Shown one piece after another: positions 56,906 through 64,000 of a stretch of DNA of 64,000 bases. Source of the DNA: Codonopsis lanceolata. Lineage: Eukaryota > Streptophyta > Magnoliopsida > Asterales > Campanulaceae. The stretch lies in contig CM028377.1 of NCBI GenBank assembly GCA_013146195.2, positions 5,184,239-5,248,238 on the forward strand. The letters run 5' to 3'. The translations under genes were made by a program, and so were the position numbers. Under the pieces are notes generated by a model. It ran no database searches. It had not been told where the DNA came from and saw only the letters and a list, made by a program, of their open reading frames with translations. Each line of letters starts with the position of its first letter. Position 1 is the stretch's first letter.

Positions 56906-57223
56906 ATGCCTGAGCCGTTCTTTATCTTTGCACTGTTTGGTGCGGGAATGGTAATGTTAACGATCATATGCATGACCGCTTCTGCATGTAGGAAAACACA
57001 AGGAGGTGGTGGTGATGGAGGTGGTGGAGGTGGAGGTGGAGGTGGAGGTGGAGGTGGTGGTGATGGAGGTGGAGGTGGTGAAGATGGAGGAGGAGGTGTT
57101 GGTGATGGAGGTGGAGGTGGTGGTGGTTACGGTGGAGGAGGAGGTGGTGACGGTGGAGGAGGTGGAGGTGGTGGCGATGGAGGAGGTGGAGGTGGTGGCG
57201 GTGGTGGTGGAGGAGGTTGTTGA
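56906..57223 (+). CDS. Short membrane-anchored glycine-rich protein
   Basis: ATG at 56906 gives 105 residues. I prefer it to upstream GTG codons. Residues about 5-27 (FFIFALFGAGMVMLTIICMT) form one hydrophobic span. A short basic stretch CRKTQ follows, then a tail of about 70 residues of Gly runs broken by single Asp, Glu, Val or Tyr, ending GGC and TGA. A signal-anchor with a Gly-rich tail suits a small cell-wall or membrane glycine-rich protein, but the tail is also a low-complexity GGT/GGA tract that can expand freely. Overlapping frames on either strand are by-products. This is the only candidate host gene in the window. The stretch after the stop to about 57350 may be 3' UTR. Confidence 0.5.
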   Translation: MPEPFFIFALFGAGMVMLTIICMTASACRKTQGGGGDGGGGGGGGGGGGGGGDGGGGGEDGGGGVGDGGGGGGGYGGGGGGDGGGGGGGGDGGGGGGGGGGGGGC

Positions 57224-57361
57224 TGGTTATGTTCCGAGCGTGGTGGTACAAGTTGATGCTGTTTTGCTTAAAGTTTGAGGTTGTTTTAGGTAAGGATTTA
57301 AATGTATGTAAATTTAAGTTTGGTATACTTTTCATTCGTGCAAGGTAATATGATGTAATAT

Positions 57362-57901
57362 TAGGGGTGTAAGTGGTTCGGTTTGGTTTGGTAAAACCAC
57401 AAACCGAAAGCTCTCAAAATCTCAAACCGAACCAAGTGAATCGAACCGAACCACTTTTGGTTTGGTTTGGTTTTGGTTTATATAAATTATTTTTAATGAA
57501 ATTAACCAACATTAAAAATAACAATAAAAATAATATTTTAATTTGGAATTAACATCAAAATTAGGAAATAATCTACTAACAACAAATTATCATAAATAAA
57601 ACAATACAAATTCTAAAATAAACACAAAAAATGGAAGAAATAATAGTTCCAATAATCAAGATTTTGTTTGGTTTAGTATCCGTCTATATATATAATAAAT
57701 AAATCAAAGGTTCAAAATCGTTAATAAATGTAATATAATATATATTATATAATAAATAAGTAAAAATATATAGGGTGGTTTGGTTCGGTTCGGTTTGATT
57801 TGGTTCGATATCAAAAACCGTGAACCGAATTTTCATAAAATCGAAACCGAATTCGACCAAACCGAACCAAACCGTTGGTTTGGTTTGGTTTTTGGGTTCG
57901 A
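57362..57901. mobile_element. P element (hAT-like), third copy, opposite orientation
   Basis: Starts TAGGGGTGTAAGTGG with GGTTCGG/AACCGAACC tracts near both ends and an AT-rich middle that matches the reverse complement of 52500-53720. GATGTAATAT occurs on both sides (57352-57361 and 57900-57909), giving an 8-10 bp duplication. The right end lacks the usual TTACAC text, so this end is variant or shortened. Confidence 0.65.
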
Positions 57902-57909
57902 TGTAATAT

Positions 57910-58527
57910 CCTGATAATTTTTGTTAAAATATTAATTTTTATTAATTAATATTATTATTATTTTAGAATTATTTAATTAATATTATAATTATTTAAGTTA
58001 ATTTAATTATTTTAAAATTTATTTAGTAACTAATTAAATTAAGTTGGGTTAGATCCACTTTCAATAATTGTATTAAGAATTTTACTAAATTGGCCGTCTC
58101 TAAATTTAACATTTTGACTAAAAGATTCAGACTAAGGTTGAGAAATAGACTTAGTTAAGAAATCATATATTTATAATTGTCGCCTTCTAATTAACTAAAA
58201 TAATTAAAAATAAAAGATGGGATAAGGTTTAAAAGGTGGTTGAAGATTCATCCACGCAAACCACCTTATCCGCTAAAATTATAACCAATGAAGTTTCGTA
58301 GATGTGGACGGGTGTCTAGATAGAATTAATCATAATCTTTTGAATTTCCAAGCAACAATAAACATTGTGAGTTGGCCTTAAATTCTTGCAGAAAAATAGA
58401 TGGAGAGGAGTGATTGATAATTTCTCTTGTATTGTTTTTTTTTTTTTTTTTGGTTCCTTGTTCCTTTGTGAGCGAATGCAAAGATAATCGAACAAAGAAA
58501 AAAAGCCAACATTGTTATTATGACCAA
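57910..58527. other. Unassigned AT-rich sequence
   Basis: No coding region recognised. A poly-T tract at 58435-58451. It starts TGTAATATCC, a possible LTR start, but no partner is seen. Confidence 0.4.
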
Positions 58528-58747
58528 CTAGTTTTACACCCGTGCGTTAAACGCACGAACAAAAATATTTTTTAATTATATAATATTAAAGCAAAACAAA
58601 TAAGAAAATCAAAATCAAAAGAATAAATTAAGAAAAGTAATGTTTGAGACAATTACTTAAATATAAATACATCATTTTATTGGTAATATTATATATTTTT
58701 TAAAATTTCCTTATACACAACATTTGTTGTTTTATTTATTGGCTTTC

Positions 58748-59870
58748 CATCTTCATCAGTATTAATATCTTCAAGCCAAAACGGTTTGTTACCCTAGAAC
58801 CTGTAACATACAACTGACCATGACTGAATATTGACTTCTTCAAAAAGAGTCTACATGCGAAAGTGATTGACCTTAACTTTTGTTAATTGTCATAACATAC
58901 GATACTACCAATGAAAATTATCTTTTCTAGAAACTTTAAAGACAACCCCACATCTAATGGAGACAATGACATTCTTGGTATAAACATTTTGTCTCCAACA
59001 TTGCTTCCATTCAAAAAATTTACTTCAACAGTGTGATTCTCAAGCATGGTAATAATCAGTGTTCTAAAACTCCCGCTAGTCCCCGCCTAGCGCTAGGCCT
59101 TCTACCGCGATTTCTTAGTCGCCTAATCGACCAAGTCGGCTGCTTTTGCCGATAGATAGAAAAAAGATGAAGAAAAAAAGATGAAGAAGAAGGGGGTTGT
59201 TTCGAGACTCATAATTTAAAATGAGAAGGGATTATGGATGATATGTTAGACCGTGGGTTGTAGGGGTAGTAGGTAGGTGGAGTAATATTTTTTTTGTTTT
59301 TAGTTCTAAACTTGGCTGGTTTATTGCTTTGGAGTTGTTGAGAATTGGGATTAAAGGTAGGTTTGTATATTTTTGTTCATTTTACAAATATAGACAAGTG
59401 TTTGATAAAACAATAAACATAAAAATAAATAAATTTGTAGTCAATGTGTTTGTCTTTGATGTGTAAATTATCAAAAAAATGATCTTATGTCTTAATGTAA
59501 ATTATCGACTAGTCCCTAGGCTAGGCGCTAGTAGGCGTAGCGCCTAACGATTTTTAGAACCTTGGATTTTTAGAACCTTGGTAATAATTAGTCTTATTCT
59601 ATTGCACAACCTTGCAGCAGGGTTAATGTTTCTCAACAACATCACCGAAACACCAACCTTAAGTGTTAATTCATGGTTAGACAATACTGAACACTTTATA
59701 CTATTCAAAAACTCTATAGAATGATTGTCTTCAAACAAACTTGTGTTGTTCTCTGCCCTGCACATATAATTTGAACTCAAATAAGTTCTTTCTTCTAAGT
59801 GATTGTTAGATACCATGTACTCATTTATGATGTCAAAAACATCAAGAGTCGGGGTAAGTATAACCCTTCC
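58748..59870 (-). pseudogene. Helitron Pif1-like helicase C-terminus, split by a Q element
   Basis: Reading on the minus strand: 'ILTPTLDVFDIINEYM', 'EERTYLSSNYMCRAEN', 'EFLNSIKCSVLSNHELTLKVGVSVMLLRNINPAARLCNRIRLIITKVL' (up to 59581), then after the Q element 'MLENHTVEVNFLNGSNVGDKMFIPRMSLSP' and 'FSHGQLYVTGSRVT'. These are the last motifs of the Helitron Rep-helicase. Stops and shifts occur, for example near 58890. The catalytic N-terminal helicase motifs and the Rep domain are absent. Confidence 0.78.
59057..59580. mobile_element. Q element copy 2 (524 bp), inside Helitron helicase
   Basis: Starts CAGTGTTCTAAAACTCCC and ends TTTTTAGAACCTTG. A perfect 8 bp duplication GTAATAAT is at 59049-59056 and 59581-59588. 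The right end is doubled: TTTTTAGAACCTTG occurs twice in a row (59551-59580). TAGGCG/CCGCCTAGCG tracts lie near both ends. It is related to 52675-53464 in reverse orientation. Confidence 0.8.
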
Positions 59871-61329
59871 TTACAAATAAGACACGTCATAAAAGACTCA
59901 GCAGTTAAGGAAGGAAAAAAAAAAAAGCATTTTTGCGGTTTAAAAAAATAGAGTATTTCAACGGTTAACATTTTAGAAAAAAAGGAACCGGCCCGTAATT
60001 ATTCCTTACCAAAATGAGAAATTAAAAAAAAAAACTAATCTCATTGAAAAACACTAAAAGGTTTACTATATATAAAATCTAACCCATTAAAATCTCACAT
60101 CCACCCTTAAGCCTCGTGTCATGTAAGTTATCTCTTTTAACCTATTAATATAAAATAAAAACTTAGAAAAAAATAATATTACATGTATTTTATATAAGAC
60201 GTATCTCCTTGACCCGACCCACCGTGTGTCGGTGAGTTGCGTTGTGAGATAGTGGGGATCCCTCTTACGAATTAAAACTCGTAAGACGGTCTTACCGAAG
60301 AACTACTCTTAATAAAGTAATACACGACCTCAACACCTAACCAAATTCAACATTTGCCGTCTAACAAATACAACTATTCAGTTAGAACCTTTCATTTATA
60401 ATCCTTAATTTGACGTATATTCTTTCATTTCAAAATTTCATTCACCTAACATTCGGTAAGAAATCGTAGCGATCTCTCCCCAGATTATTCAAATCCTTTT
60501 AATTTTTCATTGAGCTGAAAATTGAGCCTATATCATTTTGTTTTACATTCTATTTCCTTGTACAACTTTTAAAGTTTTTTTAAAATACAAATATAATAAT
60601 ATGAGACTTCAATATTTAAAATAAAGTCAAGTATTTAGTAAAAATATTATTTGATGATAAATATTTTATTTTACTGTCCGAGATTTATTATATTCTAAAT
60701 TTTTAAATATACTTCTTAAGGTTATTTTGAAAAGAATACATAGCTCAAATTTTGAGATTTGAATTTATAACTGATGAATTTATCTGTTACATTTCTTAAT
60801 ATTTTTTATTTAACCATTCTTCATGCTTATAAAAAAAAAATAACTTTATAGTTAGACTATGTCAACAACTTCATTGTTTATTTCAGGTGGGACTAAATAT
60901 TTCCTTGCAACTTTGACTTTGAGAATTCATTTGAATCTTTGTTTGTGGACGTCTCTTATGACGGATGGTATGGAAGCCATAATAGTTGCAGTAAAAGTTT
61001 TGGGTTCAAAATGTCTAAAGTTTATTTCGTGATGGATTTTTTTTAAGACTTTGCAGAAGATTGGTTGAACATCCGCAAAGAACATTCATAGACTTTATAT
61101 AAATGTGATGGAAAATAAAATGTCAAACATGATATTGTGAATTGTGCTGAGAATACCAACAGTTTGGGTGTATTCAAAGTTTCTAGAAATGTATAAATAT
61201 ATTTATGTCAACTTATGTAAGAATATTAAATATTTACTATAAAAGTAAAAGAAAAAGAAAACAAAGTGTTTTAGCATCCAATGTTCCCGTTTATGGAAAT
61301 CAGTTTTAGCCGGGAAAATCACGTTTGTC

Positions 61330-61368
<39 letters not shown>

Positions 61369-61388
61369 TACCAAATTTAGAACAATTT
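59871..61388. other. AT-rich intergenic DNA
   Basis: No gene recognised. It includes a MITE-like block at 60183-60315 and a (TA)n tract at about 61331-61364. Confidence 0.5.
60183..60315. repeat. MITE-like block with GTAAGACGGTCTTAC
   Basis: Text 'tataagacg.atct', 'gacccgacccaccgtgtgtcggtgag', 'gagatag', 'cttacgaattaa' and 'CGTAAGACGGTCTTAC' parallels 51105-51255. I could not fix the ends. Confidence 0.5.
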
Positions 61389-61593
61389 TGTAACGATCTG
61401 ATCCCGAGAGCGCGATCTGCCTCGCGTAATCTATACATTAGTCCACTAAGTACGCAACACTTTGGATCATCAGGCTCACCACAAGTCGACCTAAAAGTCC
61501 ATGGATAATGTTGATGTCCAGAAGTAGAGTGTGGGCACCTAATAAATTACACATAATTCTCACACCTACTCGATGTGTAATAGGCGTATTACA
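61389..61593 (-). repeat. TRIM 3' LTR (205 bp)
   Basis: TGTAACGATCTGATCCCGA to GGCGTATTACA. Colinear with 61824-61909 plus 62853-62977. Confidence 0.82.
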
Positions 61594-61909
61594 ATCTCTA
61601 CCACTTTAAATCCTAGACGTCCTCGTCAAGGTCGAACAGTATCCCGAATGATGCGGGATTCAAGAGGTGGCTCGTACGAGGAACCGTACCCCGGGCGATA
61701 CGGGATTCAAGAGGTAGCTCGTACGGAGATCAAGAGGTGGCTCCCACCTTAAGTGGTGTAGCATTTTGACCCACACAACACGTTGTTCTCACATTTTCGG
61801 TCTGGACCCGCTCTGATACCATTTGTAACGATCTGAGCTCGACAGTTCGATCCGCTACGCGTAGCCCAGAAGCTAGCCCACTGAGAACGCATCACCGGGT
61901 CATCAAGCT

Positions 61910-62852
61910 CAGGGCCGGCCCTGAGCAAAGGCTCACTAGGCGGCTGCCTAGGGCCCCCCATTTTTTAAACCCCAAAAGGCCCCCTAATATTTTTAGCTTA
62001 ATATATATAAATCATAATTTGTTATGAATGATTATTTTGTTAATTAATCAATAGTTTAGTTTTTATATTTTGTTCATTTTTTCCATCCTAAAATTATTGT
62101 CTTGTTTTTATTTTTTTGCATGTCCCAATTTTTTTTGTCTAGTTTGAAAGTTTTTTTTAGGACAACACTTTTACCGTATGACTCTTAATTTTTCTTCATA
62201 CTTTAATTATGAGGTACATGAATATGAGTTTTAAAGAAAACTACACATCATACCATTATTAATAATCAAATCAATTGTTTTTCCTTAATCCGTGTATCAA
62301 ATCAAAAAGATTTTGAGCATGAGGGAGTAGTTTTTATTGTGAATAATTTTGTGTTTCAATATTTATTAGTTAGTATGTCTATATAAGGGTGCTATTGTTT
62401 ATTGATTTCAAATTTTTTAGATGTTTAATGCTTTATTAGCTTTTAAAATAACTTAACAACATAGACCTGAGAAAAAAAAACAATGTATTTGGTCTCGAAC
62501 CAAAATTTTTAATATTTTTAACATATATTCCCTTCATCGTTCCACAATTATTATCTTGTTTTCCTTCTTTTTTTCATGTCCCAAAATAATTGTCTTGTTT
62601 GAAACTTTATTTTTAGGACAACGCTTTTACTACTTTACTCTTACTTTTCATTCTATTTTAATTAGGAGCCACTTACACATGTGCTTTAAAGTAAACTACA
62701 CATCGAACTAATATTAATAATTCAGTCAAATGTGTTTTTTTAAACCGTGCACCAAGTTAACCCAGACAATAATTTTGGGACGGGGGAGTATATGGTTAGG
62801 GCCCATATTTTTGAGTTCGCCTAGGGCCCCCAAAATCTCAGGACCAGTACTG
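61910..62852. mobile_element. hAT-like non-autonomous element (943 bp) inside the TRIM LTR
   Basis: Ends CAGGGCCGGCCCTGAG and CTCAGGACCAGTACTG are imperfect inverted repeats. A perfect 8 bp duplication ATCAAGCT is at 61902-61909 and 62853-62860. The interior is AT-rich with two Stowaway-like blocks. The CAGGGCCGGCCC start is typical of plant hAT elements. Confidence 0.85.
62086..62790. repeat. Two Stowaway-like blocks inside the hAT-like element
   Basis: Blocks at about 62086-62331 and 62532-62790 share 'aattattgtcttg', 'catgtccca', 'ttaggacaac.cttttac', 'aactacacat' and end GAG(GG)GAGTA or GGGGGAGTA. Both lie in the same direction, so it is a duplicated block or two insertions. Confidence 0.6.
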
Positions 62853-62977
62853 ATCAAGCTCACTACATGCCGACCCAAAAATCTATGGATAATGTTGGTG
62901 CCCAGAAGTAAAGTGTGACCTCCTAATAAATTACACACAATTCTCACACCTCTCAAATATGTGATTGGGGTATTACA

Positions 62978-63459
62978 AATTTATGCATGTTTCTATCGGA
63001 AAAAAAGGTACCTTCATGTATCGCTAGGTATCACAATACATGGGGTACTTTTTTTCCGGTTACAAAAGAAATTAGGGGCGTAAAGTGGTTGAAAACTTTG
63101 AAAAAAAAATGTTTCGCAATTTTTGTAATTTTCTTCTGTCAAAATTAATTTTCTTCTGTAAAAATTAATTTTCAACTAATACTCCCTCATGTTCGTATAA
63201 AAAATTCCATATTTCCTTTTTCATCCAATATTTCAAAATTAGATGGAGCCACAAAGTAAAGTAATGCTCCGTTTAGCTAATCAATTATGTGTCTAATTCG
63301 CCATTCCATTCTTCTCTTTAGGATCCATTGGTATTACGATGAAGATGTGTCTTTCACTATTGTCAAGGATTTAAAAAATGGATTAATTTGAAATAAGAAA
63401 AAAACGAAAACAATGTTGAAAACATAATTATATATACATGTAATAAATGATTTGGTATA
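62978..63459. other. Unassigned AT-rich sequence
   Basis: TACTCCCTCATGTTCGTA at 63180 looks like a Stowaway start without a matching end nearby. Nothing else recognised. Confidence 0.4.
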
Positions 63460-63643
63460 CTCCCTCCGTTCCAGCCTCCAGGCAAAAAGTCTTAATTTGA
63501 AAGTCATTTAAAAAAAAGAAGAAGGTGTTTTAGTAGCCCATTCATAATATAATGATACTTTTGTGCCTTAATTTTTTAAAGCGGACTCTTTAGGTAAAAA
63601 TACTAAAATAAAATAATAAACTCTTTGTCTGGAACGGAAGGAG
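63460..63643. mobile_element. Stowaway-like MITE (184 bp)
   Basis: CTCCCTCCGTTCCAG and CTGGAACGGAAGGAG are inverted repeats with one mismatch, flanked by TA on each side (63458-63459, 63644-63645). TA duplication and the CTCCCTCCGT end are Stowaway hallmarks. A half copy is at 56150-56241. Confidence 0.88.
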
Positions 63644-63765
63644 TATTGTAATAGAACCTTGATATGAAAAGTTTTTTACGGCATTAATAACATATTTAGA
63701 GTAATGAAAACTCTGATCGTACAATAAATATTATCGTTAAAATAGTTGTTGTTTAATAAGTTGAA

Positions 63766-63885
63766 TTATAGCTGATGTAGAATTGTACTAGTTAGGATGC
63801 TTAAAATTTAAGAATAACGGTGGTTAGTTAGAATGAAGAATCCACCATTTATTTGACTCCATGAGTGGGAGGGGATGTAAGATCC
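63766..63885. repeat. Third copy of the Helitron flank, without the Helitron
   Basis: TTATAGCTGATGTAGAATTG matches 44676 and 54404 onward. Upstream it reads GTTGAA, not a Helitron end, so A63765/T63766 is the expected A-T empty site. Confidence 0.72.
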
Positions 63886-64000
63886 AGAATCTTTGTGTAT
63901 TTGATATTCTTGTTTTGCATATCGTTTAATCATAACCTTGCTTACTTGACTTGATACGAGAACATTGATTTATGTAGGTACGTTACCTAGAAGTCAATAT
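63886..64000. other. Unassigned sequence at window end
   Basis: Nothing recognised in the last 115 bases. Confidence 0.4.

Larger units (their letters stand above)
58528..59870 (-). mobile_element. Helitron 3' portion with helicase remnant
   Basis: On the minus strand the end reads hairpin GTGCGTTTAACGCAC (58542-58556), GGGTGTAAAA, CTAG at 58528, then T. The terminus matches those at 44675 and 54403, so the two shorter copies are non-autonomous relatives. The upstream part encodes the end of a Pif1-like helicase. The 5' end is not found. Confidence 0.75.
61389..62977 (-). mobile_element. TRIM: small LTR element with no coding region, split by a hAT-like element
   Basis: Left LTR 61389-61593 (205 bp, TGTAACGATCTG...GTATTACA), internal region 61594-61823 (230 bp), and right LTR 61824-62977 with an insertion. 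AATTT occurs at 61384-61388 and 62978-62982. A primer site for initiator tRNA-Met (61810-61821, minus strand TGGTATCAGAGC) is two bases from the right LTR, so transcription is on the minus strand. The internal part has three GATTCAAGAGGTGGCTCGTAC-like phrases. LTRs differ notably, so it is old. Confidence 0.82.

Noticed and set aside
56964..57335. His/Leu-rich 123-residue frame on the minus strand
   Set aside because: It is the antisense of the glycine codon tract of the gene at 56906-57223.
57902..58527. TGTAATATCC start, possible LTR
   Set aside because: No matching CA end, partner LTR, primer site or polypurine tract could be found; the TGTAATAT is better explained as the duplication of the P element.

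Overview
This window is nuclear DNA of a flowering plant, almost certainly a eudicot with a repeat-rich genome. It is built nearly entirely from nested transposable elements: Ty1-copia, Ty3-gypsy, Tat/Ogre-like and Tekay-like LTR elements, plant L1-type LINEs, Helitrons with a CTAG end, hAT-, Harbinger- and Stowaway-like non-autonomous elements, and a TRIM. A Caryophyllales host is possible from the style of the MITE termini, but this is a weak inference. A run of exactly 100 Ns (37534-37633) marks an assembly gap. The only plausible host gene is a short membrane-anchored glycine-rich protein at 56906-57223.

Layout. 1-6865: end of a very long Tekay/Del-like LTR split by a 2.83 kb solo LTR (566-3394, duplication GTTAT). 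6866-13127: AT-rich intergenic DNA with a two-level tandem repeat (7497-8960) and diverged dispersed repeats. 13128-30910: a deleted copia element A on the minus strand, split inside gag by a 12.3 kb SIRE-like copia element B (17624-29940, duplication TGAAG) that has gag, broken protease, integrase, broken RT/RNase H and a long env-position region. 30911-37533: a LINE that runs into the gap and carries a second copy of the solo LTR (31548-34403, duplication TCATC). 37634-about 42330: 3' half of a Tat/Ogre-like element with a 1.5 kb array of small hairpins, a polypurine tract and an LTR. 42345-43917: hairpin-rich repeats and a fragment of a third copia element C.

43918-56149 holds two copies of one segment (Helitron 3' end plus flank). 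The first copy contains a LINE 3' end that is itself split by a compact gypsy element D (45167-50740, duplication TTAGC). The second contains hAT-like elements P and Q and a Harbinger-like MITE. Each copy serves as an empty-site control for the other. 56150-64000: the glycine-rich gene, another P element, a Helitron helicase remnant with an inserted Q element, a TRIM (61389-62977) with an inserted hAT element, and a Stowaway MITE.

No host operon or pathway is present. What the window shows is insertion history, legible because most elements retain target-site duplications. The three observations most worth pursuing are the array of about 45 GGAT-loop hairpins with compensatory stem changes in the Tat/Ogre 3' region, the open but unrecognised segment that replaces RT/RNase H/integrase core in gypsy element D, and the family-specific short motifs that recur in both LTRs and coding linkers of copia elements A and B.
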